Below are positions 25,098-34,020 of a stretch of DNA of 64,000 nt, piece after piece (within the stretch, counting starts at the first letter, position 1; every line of letters begins with the position of its first letter). The translations under genes and the position numbers were made by a program. The stretch is taken from assembly GCA_965248135.1 (NCBI GenBank), contig CBDFIN010000012.1:1736001-1800000 (forward strand). The letters are read 5' to 3'. The notes under the pieces were generated by a model that saw nothing but the letters and a program-made list of their open reading frames with translations, made no database searches and was not told the DNA's origin. This stretch comes from SZUA-100 sp965248135. Its GTDB lineage: Bacteria > Pseudomonadota > Alphaproteobacteria > Rhizobiales > Rhizobiaceae.

Positions 25098-25988
25098 TTA
25101 CGCCAAGCCAACCATGCGGTGAATGTCATTGGGCGTGGCACCGGCCTGACGCAGCGCCTTAATGCTGGTATCGCCCTGGCTTTTAGAAAGCTTGCGGCCA
25201 TCGTCGACAACAATCAGTTGATGGTGGTGATAGACCGGCGGCGCAAGGCCCAAAAGTTCCTGCAGCAAGCGATGCACAGCGGTGGCATAGAACAGATCGC
25301 GGCCACGCACCACGTGGGTAATGCCTTGCAATGCGTCATCAATCACCACTGACAAATGATAGGATGTGGGTGTGTCCTTACGCGCCAGCACTATGTCGCC
25401 CCAGGCACAAGGGTCGGCCCCGACAATGCCGCACTGGCCTTCAGGCCCGGCACCGGTTTCTTGCCAGGTCAACTTTCCCCGCAACCGCTCAATCGCCATC
25501 TGCATATCGAGCCGCAGGGCAAAATCGTCACCCGCCTCGATCCGCTGTTGCCGCTCAGATTGCAAAAGCCGCCTGTCATCATCGGGATAAAGCAAGGCAC
25601 CGTCCGGGTCTCGTGGCCATGGTTGGGTATCGCTTTGCCGCTCTTCAATAAGCCGCTGCCGCTGTTTTCGGCTTAAAAATGCCGGATAGATCAGACCTTC
25701 TAATTGCAGCGCATCCAGTGCGGCCCGGTAATCGGCAAAATGCTCCGACTGCCGGCGCGGTTCGCCCTGCCAGCGAATGCCCAGCCAATGAAGGTCTTCC
25801 AGCATCTGTTCTTCATAAAGCGCATTGCAGCGGGCGGTGTCGATATCCTCGATCCGTAGCAATAACCGGCCACCGTGCTGTGCTGCCATATCATGGTTCA
25901 GCAGGGCGGAATAGGCGTGACCCAGATGCAGCAACCCGTTTGGGCTTGGTGCAAATCGAAATACCGGTATGTCGTGCGTTTGTATCAT
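25098..25988 (-). CDS. gluQ: Glutamyl-Q tRNA(Asp) synthetase
   Basis: 296 residues. It is the catalytic half of a glutamyl-tRNA synthetase without an anticodon-binding domain. It shows FRFAPSPNGLLHLGHAYSAL with the HLGH class-I motif and KLSKSQGDTS (KMSKS-type) near the C-terminus. The length and the missing C-terminal half separate it from GltX. The enzyme attaches glutamate to queuosine at position 34 of tRNA(Asp). Start at ATG 25988; the neighbour across the gap is the divergent DNA glycosylase gene. Confidence 0.94.
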   Translation of the reverse strand: MIQTHDIPVFRFAPSPNGLLHLGHAYSALLNHDMAAQHGGRLLLRIEDIDTARCNALYEEQMLEDLHWLGIRWQGEPRRQSEHFADYRAALDALQLEGLIYPAFLSRKQRQRLIEERQSDTQPWPRDPDGALLYPDDDRRLLQSERQQRIEAGDDFALRLDMQMAIERLRGKLTWQETGAGPEGQCGIVGADPCAWGDIVLARKDTPTSYHLSVVIDDALQGITHVVRGRDLFYATAVHRLLQELLGLAPPVYHHHQLIVVDDGRKLSKSQGDTSIKALRQAGATPNDIHRMVGLA

Positions 25989-26110
25989 CTGGCGCTCATA
26001 GCATTACGGTGGATCGCGATCATTCCTGATTGTAAGGTTGCGGTAAATTTTTACATTGCGTCGGTTCGGCGTTAATATTTGGACTGAGTAAATCATGAAC
26101 GAGATCGCCA

Positions 26111-26755
26111 ATGAACAAAATTATCTGCCAACAGGATGTTGACGCTGGACTGGAAGCCCTGGTCGCTGAACATCCTAATCTTGAGCCGATTGCGGTCGCC
26201 ACCGGTCAATTGCCGCTTCGGTTGCGCGAGCCGGGCTTTGCCGGTCTGTGTGAGATTATAGTCTCTCAACAAGTGTCAACGGCCAGTGCCGCGGCAATTT
26301 TTTCCCGGCTGGTAGCCCTGGTCAACCCGCTCGATGCCAAGACCCTGCTTGCGCTTGGGCCAACCCCGATGATTAAGGCCGGGCTTTCCAGGGCCAAGCA
26401 GGCAAGTCTTGTCGATCTTGCCCATTCCATAACCCTTAACGGGCTTGATCTTGACCATTTGTGCGGGATTCCGGCTAATGAGGCAATGGCGCAATTGACC
26501 AAAGTGCGGGGCATCGGCCCGTGGACGGCGGAAGTGTTTTTGTTGTTTTGCGCCGGTCACCCCGACATCTTTCCTGCCGGCGATGTCGCCCTGCAGCACG
26601 CCCTTGGCGAGACCTTCAATTTGCCGACAAAACCGGATGAAAAAACCGTCCGCAAAATGGCCGGGAAATGGTCGCCCTGGCGCGGCATAGCCGCCCGCCT
26701 GTTTTGGGCCCGCTACGCCCAATTGCGCAGCCGGTCGAATGCCATGCCGCTTTAG
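26111..26755 (+). CDS. DNA-3-methyladenine glycosylase II family protein (AlkA-like, HhH-GPD)
   Basis: 214 residues. The HhH-GPD fold is visible: the N-terminal helices up to IIVSQQVSTASAAAIFSRL, the hairpin LTKVRGIGPWTAEVFLLF, and the catalytic Asp in DIFPAGDVALQ. It lacks the N-terminal beta domain of E. coli AlkA, as many alphaproteobacterial members do. It removes alkylated purines in base excision repair; the precise lesion range is inferred from family. A weak ribosome-binding site precedes ATG 26111. Confidence 0.93.
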   Translation: MNKIICQQDVDAGLEALVAEHPNLEPIAVATGQLPLRLREPGFAGLCEIIVSQQVSTASAAAIFSRLVALVNPLDAKTLLALGPTPMIKAGLSRAKQASLVDLAHSITLNGLDLDHLCGIPANEAMAQLTKVRGIGPWTAEVFLLFCAGHPDIFPAGDVALQHALGETFNLPTKPDEKTVRKMAGKWSPWRGIAARLFWARYAQLRSRSNAMPL

Positions 26756-26878
26756 CCTCGATCAAGCAAACAGCTTCGAACCCCATATATCATTCAAATA
26801 CTGGTAATTTGGCTTCACTTGCGCCATATGATAGCGAAACAAACGACTGCCAACCAAAATGCATGAGACGAGCGAAAA

Positions 26879-27766
26879 ATGGGCGCTATGAACGCTGATT
26901 TTGTCAAGATGAACGGCCTTGGCAACGAGATAATCGTCGCCGATATGCGCGGGCGTGGCGACAGCACAAGTGCAGAGGCGGCAATCGCACTCGCCGCCGA
27001 TCAGCGCACCGCCTTTGATCAGATCATGGCGGTGCACGACCCGCGCACCGAAGGAAGCGATGCGTGGATCGACATTCTCAATTCCGACGGCAGCCATGCC
27101 GGGGCCTGCGGCAATGGCACACGGTGCGTTGTTGCATGGTTGCAACGGCAAAACGGCAAGCGAAATTTTATCTTTGAAACAATCGCCGGCAGGCTGGATA
27201 CGCAATATCAAGATGATAACAATATCAGCGTCAACATGGGCGTTCCTCGCTTCGACTGGCAACAGATTCCTTTGGCCGAAGAATTTGCCGATACGCGCGG
27301 CATCGAATTGCAGATCGGCCCTATTGACGATCCGGTGCTGCATACGCCTTCGGTCGCCAATATCGGCAATCCTCATGCGGTGTTTTGGGCCGATGGCGAT
27401 GTGTGGAACTATAATCTTGAACGCTTCGGCCCGCTATTGGAAAATCATCCGATATTTCTCGACCGGGCCAATATTACCATTGCCAATGTTATTTCGCCAT
27501 CGGCGCTTAAAATCCGCACCTGGGAGCGCGGCGCCGGCATAACAAGGGCCTGTGGCTCTGGTGCCTGTGCGGCTGCGGTCAGTGCCGCACGAACCGAGCG
27601 TACCGGACGCAAAGTCACCGTTACGGTGCCTGGCGGTGATCTTGTGATCGACTGGCGGGCGGACAATTTCATTATCATGAGCGGCCCGGCTGAATTTGAA
27701 TTTTCCGGCCGTTTCGACCCGCAAACCGGCGCATTTGAAACCGACCTGGAAGCTGAAACCCTATGA
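26879..27766 (+). CDS. dapF: Diaminopimelate epimerase
   Basis: 295 residues. It converts LL- to meso-diaminopimelate for lysine and peptidoglycan. Both catalytic cysteines are in their motifs: GACGNGTRCVV (about residue 78) and RACGSGACAAAV (about residue 223). Other features are KMNGLGNE at the N-terminus and SVANIGNPHAVFW. ATG 26879 is used; ATG 26888 is in frame as an alternative. The stop overlaps mtaB by four bases, making dapF-mtaB-ftsY a coupled set as in other Rhizobiales. Confidence 0.98.
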   Translation: MGAMNADFVKMNGLGNEIIVADMRGRGDSTSAEAAIALAADQRTAFDQIMAVHDPRTEGSDAWIDILNSDGSHAGACGNGTRCVVAWLQRQNGKRNFIFETIAGRLDTQYQDDNNISVNMGVPRFDWQQIPLAEEFADTRGIELQIGPIDDPVLHTPSVANIGNPHAVFWADGDVWNYNLERFGPLLENHPIFLDRANITIANVISPSALKIRTWERGAGITRACGSGACAAAVSAARTERTGRKVTVTVPGGDLVIDWRADNFIIMSGPAEFEFSGRFDPQTGAFETDLEAETL

Positions 27767-29112
27767 GTAGTCGAAATACTCCAACGGGTAAAAGCGAAAT
27801 CATCAGTTTCGGCTGCCGGCTGAACGCATTTGAATCGGAAATCATGCGGCGCAAGGCCAAAGAGGCCGGGCTGGACGGACTTTCCGGTGGCGCTGTGGTG
27901 GTCAATACCTGTGCCGTCACCGGTGAAGCGGTGCGTCAGGCAAAGCAGGCAATTCGCGCCGCCAAGCGCAACAACCCAAATGCGCGCATCATCGTCAGCG
28001 GCTGTGCGGCCCAGACCGAGCCCAAAACCTTTGCCGCAATGGACGAGGTCGATCTGGTGATCGGCAATGAGGAAAAGCTATACGCTCAAAACTACCGGGC
28101 GCTGCCTGATTTCGGGGTCAATGATTTTGAAAAGGTCCGGGTCAATGACATCATGGCGGTGCGTCAAACGGCACCCCACATGATCGACGGGCTAAAGGGA
28201 AGAGCACGCGCTTTTGTGCAGATACAAAACGGCTGCGACCACCGTTGCACATTTTGCATTATCCCCTATGGACGCGGCAATGCCCGCTCGGCCCCCATGA
28301 GCAGCATCGTCGAGCAGATCACCCTGTTGGTTGATAATGGCTACAAGGAAGTGGTGCTGACCGGGGTCGATCTCACCTCCTATGGCGCCGATCTGCCGGG
28401 AACTCCCTCGCTCGGCAAACTGGTGCAGTTGATCCTCCGCGAAGTCGGCCAGCTGCCTCGTCTCAGGCTGTCGTCGATCGATTCAATCGAAGTTGACGCG
28501 CCGCTGATGGAGGCCATTGCCAATGAGCAGCGTTTGATGCCACATCTGCATCTTTCGGCCCAGTCGGGCGACAACATGATCTTGAAGCGGATGAAACGCC
28601 GCCATAGTCGGGAGGATACGGTCAGTTTTTGCCGACAGGTGCGGCGGCTCAGACCACAGATGGTTTTCGGCGCCGATATGATTGCCGGCTTTCCGACCGA
28701 AGACGAGGCGATGTTTGAAAATTCGCTCCGCCTGATCGACGATTGTCGCCTCACCCATATCCACACTTTCCCGTTTTCACCGCGCACCGGCACCCCGGCA
28801 GCACGCATGCCGCAGCTTGACCGCGCTTTGGTGAAACAAAGAGCGGCGCGGATGCGAAAAGCGGCTAGACAGGCACTATTTTCGCATTTGCAACAACAGA
28901 TCGGCCGCACATGCAAGGTGCTGATCGAAAAAGAAAATACCGGCCATAGCGAGGATTATACCACTGTAACCGGTGTTACAGGTCAGCCGGGCGACGTGGT
29001 CGATGTCGAGATCACCGACCACAAGGATGTGGCCCTCATTGGCACCACAATGGAGGCCTCTTTGGCACCGGTTGGCGATGCCGAGAAAAAAGCACCGGAA
29101 TTCAGCCTATGA
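27763..29112 (+). CDS. mtaB: tRNA t6A37 methylthiotransferase MtaB
   Basis: 449 residues. It is a radical-SAM methylthiotransferase that makes ms2t6A at tRNA position 37. The N-terminal domain binds a [4Fe-4S] cluster through GCRLNAFESE, NTCAVTGEA and SGCAAQTEP. The radical-SAM CxxxCxxC is NGCDHRCTFCIIPYGRG, and a C-terminal TRAM-like domain (CKVLIEKENTGHSEDYTTV) follows. Motif choice fits MtaB rather than MiaB (which acts on i6A). It overlaps dapF and ftsY by four bases on each side. Confidence 0.96.
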   Translation: MSSRNTPTGKSEIISFGCRLNAFESEIMRRKAKEAGLDGLSGGAVVVNTCAVTGEAVRQAKQAIRAAKRNNPNARIIVSGCAAQTEPKTFAAMDEVDLVIGNEEKLYAQNYRALPDFGVNDFEKVRVNDIMAVRQTAPHMIDGLKGRARAFVQIQNGCDHRCTFCIIPYGRGNARSAPMSSIVEQITLLVDNGYKEVVLTGVDLTSYGADLPGTPSLGKLVQLILREVGQLPRLRLSSIDSIEVDAPLMEAIANEQRLMPHLHLSAQSGDNMILKRMKRRHSREDTVSFCRQVRRLRPQMVFGADMIAGFPTEDEAMFENSLRLIDDCRLTHIHTFPFSPRTGTPAARMPQLDRALVKQRAARMRKAARQALFSHLQQQIGRTCKVLIEKENTGHSEDYTTVTGVTGQPGDVVDVEITDHKDVALIGTTMEASLAPVGDAEKKAPEFSL

Positions 29113-30440
29113 AGAAGCCAGGGCTGTTAAAACGCATCTTCAGTTTTGGCCGCAAAAAAAAAGAAGATGTGATCGAAGACGAAGATATCGATACCAGGGC
29201 GGAAATCCCTGTCGATGCCCCACCAGCACACCCGCCGGAAGAACCAGTCGAAGAGACGGTTGCGAACGAAATCGCTGATGACGCCCGCGATTATACCGAT
29301 CATGTTCCTTTGGAGCCGGCCACAGAACACCCAATCGAGTCGGCGGAAACACCGGCCAGCATGGCGGTTAAAGAGGCCGTTGAACCGGTGCCTGCGCTCT
29401 CCGAAAGCGAAACGCCGCCGCCGCAACCGGAGCCAGATGACCCGGCACTTGCGGCAGGCATCCACATTGTCTCAAAGGGTGCAGCAACCGACGAAACCGC
29501 CACCGCCAGCCCGGTTGAAAAGAAATCCTGGATCAAGCGGCTTTCAAAGGGGCTTTCGCGCAGTTCTTCGCAGCTGGGCGAAAATATCGCCGCCGTATTC
29601 ACCAAAAAGAAGCTCGACGGCGATGCCCTTGAGGCCCTTGAGGACATTTTGTTGCAGGCCGATCTCGGGGCCGAGACCGCAATGAATGTGGTCGATGCAC
29701 TGGCTGCTCAACGCATGGGCAAGGATATCAGCGACCAAGAGGTGCGCGCTACCATGGCTGAGGAAATCGAGAAAGTACTTGTCCCGGTGGTCAAACCGCT
29801 GGAGCTGGATCTCGACCACAAGCCGCATGTGATTTTGGTGGTCGGAGTCAACGGCTCGGGCAAGACGACGACTATCGGCAAACTGGCGCAAAAACTGCGC
29901 CACGGCGGATTTTCAACGATGTTGGTTGCCGGCGATACATTTCGCGCCGCAGCCATTGAGCAACTTGTAATCTGGGGTGAACGCACCGGATCGCCGGTGA
30001 TATCGCGCAAACTTGGCAGCGATTCATCCGGCCTTGCCTTCGATGCCTGGCGGGAAGCGAAAGACCAGGGCCACGATGTGTTGATGATCGACACCGCCGG
30101 ACGATTGCAAAACAAGACTGAATTAATGGCCGAGCTTGAGAAAATTATCCGGGTAATAAAGAAGCATGACCCGGCCGCTCCCCATACGGTGCTGTTGACG
30201 CTAGATGCCACAACCGGTCAAAACGCCCTTAATCAGGTCGAAGTCTTCTCCAAGGTTGCCGGTGTCAATGGATTGATCATGACCAAGCTTGATGGTTCGG
30301 CCCGCGGCGGCATTCTTGTGGCGATCTCGGCCAAATACGGTCTGCCGGTATATTTTGCCGGTGTCGGCGAGCAGGTTGAGGATCTCGAACCCTTCGAAGC
30401 ACGTGATTTCGCCCGCTCAATTGCCGGACTTGAAATATGA
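29109..30440 (+). CDS. ftsY: Signal recognition particle receptor FtsY
   Basis: 443 residues. The first 140 residues are a Pro/Glu-rich acidic A domain (many EE and PP stretches) preceded by a basic start KKPGLLKRIFSFGRKKKED. The NG domain follows with GTPase motifs GVNGSGKTTTIG (about 247-258), DTAGR and TKLDGSARGG. FtsY docks SRP-ribosome complexes at the membrane. It overlaps mtaB by four bases. yciB begins 59 bp downstream. Confidence 0.98.
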   Translation: MKKPGLLKRIFSFGRKKKEDVIEDEDIDTRAEIPVDAPPAHPPEEPVEETVANEIADDARDYTDHVPLEPATEHPIESAETPASMAVKEAVEPVPALSESETPPPQPEPDDPALAAGIHIVSKGAATDETATASPVEKKSWIKRLSKGLSRSSSQLGENIAAVFTKKKLDGDALEALEDILLQADLGAETAMNVVDALAAQRMGKDISDQEVRATMAEEIEKVLVPVVKPLELDLDHKPHVILVVGVNGSGKTTTIGKLAQKLRHGGFSTMLVAGDTFRAAAIEQLVIWGERTGSPVISRKLGSDSSGLAFDAWREAKDQGHDVLMIDTAGRLQNKTELMAELEKIIRVIKKHDPAAPHTVLLTLDATTGQNALNQVEVFSKVAGVNGLIMTKLDGSARGGILVAISAKYGLPVYFAGVGEQVEDLEPFEARDFARSIAGLEI

Positions 30441-30499
30441 ACCGGCCATTGAAACCGCGGTAGCAGAAATTCAACTATGTTCCCAATGAGAGCCCAACA

Positions 30500-31135
30500 A
30501 TGTCTACGCTGTTAGAACGAGAACCAAACGATCCCGACCGCAAGGAGATCAATTCCGTCCTCAAGCTGGTGCTTGAATTGGGTCCGTTGATAGTTTTCTT
30601 CTTGGCCAATTCGAGAGGCGAAAGGCTGGCGGAAATGTTCCCTGCCCTGGCAAGCCTTGGCGGGCCGATATTCGTCGCCACCGCTTTTTTCATGGTTGCG
30701 ATCAGTCTTTCTCTCGGTATCTCGCTGTATCTCACCGGCCGCTTGCCGATAATGCCACTGGTTACCGGCATTGTAGTGCTGGTTTTCGGTGGATTGACAC
30801 TTTATCTGCAGGATGAATTGTTCATCAAACTGAAGCCGACCATCGTCAATGTCATGTTCGGCACAATATTGTTGGGCGGTCTCGCCTTTGGCCGGTCGTT
30901 GCTCGGTTATGTGTTCGACAGCGTTTTTAAGCTTGATGATGAAGGCTGGCGCATTTTGACCTTCCGCTGGGGGGTGTTTTTTCTCTGTCTGGCAGTGCTC
31001 AACGAGATTATCTGGCGCAATTTTTCGACCGATTTCTGGGTCGCCTTCAAGGTCTGGGGCATGATGCCGATCTCGATGGTCTTCACCTTGTCGCAGATGC
31101 CGTTGATACTGCGGCATTCGACCGAAAAATCATAA
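30500..31135 (+). CDS. yciB: Septation protein A family membrane protein (YciB)
   Basis: 211 residues with five or six membrane segments. The hallmarks are KLVLELGPLIVFFLANS at the N-terminus, GLTLYLQDELFIKLKPTIVN in the middle and EIIWRNFSTDFWVAFKVWGMMP near the end. Members are inner-membrane proteins linked to cell envelope synthesis and division. Its position behind ftsY fits the conserved rhizobial order. ATG 30500 is chosen. Confidence 0.95.
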   Translation: MSTLLEREPNDPDRKEINSVLKLVLELGPLIVFFLANSRGERLAEMFPALASLGGPIFVATAFFMVAISLSLGISLYLTGRLPIMPLVTGIVVLVFGGLTLYLQDELFIKLKPTIVNVMFGTILLGGLAFGRSLLGYVFDSVFKLDDEGWRILTFRWGVFFLCLAVLNEIIWRNFSTDFWVAFKVWGMMPISMVFTLSQMPLILRHSTEKS

Positions 31136-31180
31136 TTCAATCAGACCCCAAGCTTGTATGTGACCGTTCGCGAAGAGCTA

Positions 31181-31199
31181 ACCGGCGCTTATGCGCCGC
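31181..31199. repeat. GC-rich palindrome CGGCGC-N4-GCGCCG (site 2)
   Basis: Perfect 6-bp stem with loop TTAT (31183-31198) between the convergent yciB and hpt genes. Nineteen bases here equal the reverse complement of 7662-7680. No T-run follows, so it is either a weak terminator or a dispersed repeat. Confidence 0.7.
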
Positions 31200-31217
31200 G
31201 CCCGCACAGGTATGCGC

Positions 31218-31763
31218 TCAACTGGCATCGCCCTTGACGACACCGACAAAGGGCAATTCGCGGAACGCGTGCCCCACATCCATGCCATAACCGACGACAA
31301 AATAGTCTGGACAATCAAAACCGACATAGTCGGCATCGACATCGGCCTTGCGTTTGTCATGCTTGTCGAGAAGAACAGCAACCTCGACCTTGGCAGCACC
31401 TCGCTCGACCATCAGATCACGGGCGAATTTCAGGGTATTGCCCGATTCCAGAATATCATCGATCAGCAGCACATCGCGTCCGCTGACCTGGCTTTCGATA
31501 TCGCGCAGGATGCGCACTTCACCACCAACGGTTCCCGCACCATAGCTCGCCAGCGAGATGAATTCGACCTCAGGCTCAACCGCAACCGCATGCAGGGCGC
31601 GAATAAGGTCCGAAGCGAAAATGAACGATCCCTTCAAAATCGCGATGACCACAAGGTCGTTGTGATCGCCCGCTGCAATGTCAGCGGCGATTTCCAGATT
31701 GCGTTTGGCAATCATCTCGGCACTGAATAATATATCGATTTCTTTGCCTCGTACGATCGGCAT
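31218..31763 (-). CDS. hpt: Hypoxanthine phosphoribosyltransferase
   Basis: 181 residues. It salvages hypoxanthine and guanine to IMP and GMP. The PRPP-binding motif is VLLIDDILESGNTL (about 98-111). VIAILKGSFIFASDLIRAL and EVEFISLASYG are the other active-site segments, and the C-terminal DYFVVGYGMDVGHAFRELPFVGVV is the base-contact region typical of HPRT rather than GPT. It faces ftsE across a 574-bp gap that contains a mobile repeat. Confidence 0.96.
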   Translation of the reverse strand: MPIVRGKEIDILFSAEMIAKRNLEIAADIAAGDHNDLVVIAILKGSFIFASDLIRALHAVAVEPEVEFISLASYGAGTVGGEVRILRDIESQVSGRDVLLIDDILESGNTLKFARDLMVERGAAKVEVAVLLDKHDKRKADVDADYVGFDCPDYFVVGYGMDVGHAFRELPFVGVVKGDAS

Positions 31764-32037
31764 CAGCCACCACCCGTTAGTTGTTTTATGAAGTTCGTTT
31801 TACTGACCACCGGTGTCTGATCATCGGTGAACGAACTGCGGTTCATATTATTGGCCGGCAATTCCGGCCTAAAGGAATTGATGGCGATTCCTTGTGCTTT
31901 GTAAAGGCCGGAACAACGCCAACCACAGAAACAATGCCCGCTGGTCCGAAATACCGTGGCGCTTGCCACCTATTAGCGGTTGGCTCCTTCATCTGGATAG
32001 ATTAATCTGCCCTTACGGCGCATAACAGCCCCAATCG
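31764..32037. other. hpt upstream region with paired inverted repeats
   Basis: About 275 bp with no credible gene. It lies upstream of hpt (leftward) and so carries its promoter and leader. Two inverted repeats are visible: AGTTCGTT (31792-31799) with AACGAACT (31830-31837), and GGCCGG-caatt-CCGGCC (31853-31869). They may be a leader structure or protein sites. A frame that touches the hpt start (31763-31969, minus) has no family or composition support and was left out. Confidence 0.45.
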
Positions 32038-32047
32038 ACAATTGCGT

Positions 32048-32251
32048 CACGGCGATCGCTTGAAAGAAAGTTTATCCGCATGGCGCCCGAATGGAGGGAT
32101 TTTTTCAAAGAAAAATCTCGGAAATTCGGGTCAGCCTTGAGCATTGATCATGTGAGGACGGTGATTGAGACGCTGAAAGCGCCGCAAAGAACCGCCCGCA
32201 GCGGAGCAAACTAGCAAAATATGTGCAAATCGCTTTCCAGCGATTGCCGTG
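32048..32251 (+). mobile_element. 204-bp MITE-like element, copy 3 (opposite orientation)
   Basis: Ends CACGGCGATCGCTTGAAAG and the reverse complement of CTTTCCAGCGATTGCCGTG, about 17 of 19 matching. It is flanked by a perfect 10-bp direct repeat ACAATTGCGT at 32038-32047 and 32252-32261. It is about 94% identical to copy 2 by hand alignment. The internal frame runs 32050-32214 (stop TAG) with an in-frame ATG at 32080. There is no transposase. The element ends 86 bp before the ftsE start. Confidence 0.9.
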
Positions 32252-32337
32252 ACAATTGCGTAATTTGCTTGCGGGGTTTTCGACGATTTTGATAGATTGG
32301 GGCGAATCGAATCTCTCGGAGCCAGATCGGAACTCCT

Positions 32338-32997
32338 TTGATAAAGTTTGAAAATGTTGGGCTGCGATATGGCATGGGTGTGGAAATCCTGCGTGACATA
32401 TCGTTTCACATCAAGCCCGGGTCGTTTCAGTTTCTCACCGGGCCTTCAGGAGCAGGCAAAACCAGCTTGCTTCGGCTGTTGTTTTTGTCGCTTGAACCAA
32501 CCCGCGGCACAATCACGACCTTTGACCGAAACACCGCCGGAATTAACCGCAATACCCGCGCCGCCATCCGCCGGCGCATTGGCATCGTATTTCAGGATTT
32601 CCGGCTGCTTGACCATTTGACTACCTACGAAAACGTGGCGCTTCCGCTGAGAGTGCGGGGGCACAGCGAGGCGAGTTATCGTGGTGATGTGGTCGAATTG
32701 TTAAAATGGGTCGGTCTTAACGACCGGCTAAATGCCATGCCTGCGGTATTATCGGGCGGTGAAAAACAACGCGCCGCCATTGCCCGGGCGTTGATCGATC
32801 AGCCGGAAGTGTTGTTGGCCGATGAACCGACTGGAAATCTTGATCCTTCCCTGTCACGAAGGTTGTTGCGACTTTTTGTCGAGCTCAACCGAAGCGGCAC
32901 ATCGGTGGTAATCGCCACTCATGATCTGGCATTGATGGACCAGTTTGAGGCGAAGCGTCTTGTGCTGAATGAAGGGCGGCTGCAGATTTATGACTAA
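32338..32997 (+). CDS. ftsE: Cell division ATP-binding protein FtsE
   Basis: 219 residues. The start is TTG 32338, giving IKFENVGLRYG after the initiator, which is the normal FtsE N-terminus; ATG is absent at this site. Walker A is GPSGAGKTSLLR (about 36-47), the signature is LSGGEKQRAA and Walker B is LLADEPTGNLDPSLS. With FtsX it forms an ABC-type complex that activates peptidoglycan hydrolases at the septum. It overlaps ftsX by eight bases, so the two are coupled. Confidence 0.97.
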   Translation: MIKFENVGLRYGMGVEILRDISFHIKPGSFQFLTGPSGAGKTSLLRLLFLSLEPTRGTITTFDRNTAGINRNTRAAIRRRIGIVFQDFRLLDHLTTYENVALPLRVRGHSEASYRGDVVELLKWVGLNDRLNAMPAVLSGGEKQRAAIARALIDQPEVLLADEPTGNLDPSLSRRLLRLFVELNRSGTSVVIATHDLALMDQFEAKRLVLNEGRLQIYD

Positions 32998-34015
32998 AAG
33001 CCCCGCCCATAAAAGCGGTCGGGCACATTTGCCTGTGCGGAGCGATAATCGGCCAGTGGATAAGATTGCCGGCAAAGAACAGTCGCCCGATATTACCGGT
33101 CTTCCTGCAAAATCAGCCCCTATCGTCCCCCGCGAAAGCGTTGCCGGAAACGCATTGACACTGGTGATTGCCATCATGACGTTTCTTGTATGTGTTACTT
33201 TCGGTGCGGTAACTCTGGTCAGTGATACCGCTTCCGCGTGGAAGAATGACATCGCCCGTGAGGTCACTATCCAGGTCCGTCCGGTCGATGGTACTGAAAT
33301 AGAAAATGCTCTTGCGGCTGCCCGTGAGATTGCCAGCAGGGCGCCCGGCGTTGCTGAAGTCTATATTATCGATCAGGAGGCAACCGTCCGCTTGTTGGAA
33401 CCCTGGCTTGGAAGTGGCCTTGATGTTGATGAGTTGCCTATTCCACGGTTGCTAAGTGTGCGTATGGCTGCTGATCAAAAGTCCGATTTTTCCCGTCTGA
33501 AAAGTGAACTAAAGGAAAAAGTTCCAGGTGCCAGCCTTGATGACCATCAGGCCTGGTTGCAGCGACTGACCGCCATGGCGGGTACCACCGTGACCGTCGG
33601 ACTGGTCATCATGGCGCTGGTCATTTCTGCAACGGTGCTGACAGTAGTTTTTGCCACAAGAGGCGCCATGTCGAGCAATCAGCATATTATCGAAGTGCTG
33701 CATTTTGTCGGGGCGGAAGAAAGCTATATCGCCCGCCAGTTTCAACAACACTTTTTGCTGCTTGGGCTGAAAGGTGGATTTTTCGGCGGTGTTGTTGCGG
33801 CCATAGTATTTTTCGCTGCCGGCATTTGGACATCTTCAAATATCGCCACCCCTGAAAGCGATCAGGTCACTGCCCTGTTTGGCCGATTTTCGGTCGGCGC
33901 CATGGGCTATGCCGGAACGGTTGCCATCGTCGTGCTGATCGCTCTTTTCACGGCGTTGACCTCACGGGCAACAGTGCTGCGCCATCTCGATTCTCTTGAC
34001 CAAAATCTGCGGTGA
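32990..34015 (+). CDS. ftsX: Cell division protein FtsX
   Basis: 341 residues from ATG 32990, which overlaps the ftsE stop by eight bases; an earlier in-frame ATG at 32969 would overlap more deeply. There is a proline-rich cytoplasmic N-terminus of about 50 residues. A first membrane segment (ALTLVIAIMTFLVCVTFGAV) follows, then a periplasmic domain, and three more membrane helices (VIMALVISATVLTVVFA, LLGLKGGFFGGVVAAIVFF, VAIVVLIALFTALTS). It is the membrane partner of FtsE. Confidence 0.94.
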   Translation: MTKSPAHKSGRAHLPVRSDNRPVDKIAGKEQSPDITGLPAKSAPIVPRESVAGNALTLVIAIMTFLVCVTFGAVTLVSDTASAWKNDIAREVTIQVRPVDGTEIENALAAAREIASRAPGVAEVYIIDQEATVRLLEPWLGSGLDVDELPIPRLLSVRMAADQKSDFSRLKSELKEKVPGASLDDHQAWLQRLTAMAGTTVTVGLVIMALVISATVLTVVFATRGAMSSNQHIIEVLHFVGAEESYIARQFQQHFLLLGLKGGFFGGVVAAIVFFAAGIWTSSNIATPESDQVTALFGRFSVGAMGYAGTVAIVVLIALFTALTSRATVLRHLDSLDQNLR

Positions 34016-34020
34016 TTCGA

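Noticed and set aside
31763..31969. 68-codon frame overlapping the hpt start on the minus strand
   Set aside because: No recognised family, no ribosome-binding site and unusual composition; the region is better explained as hpt upstream sequence.
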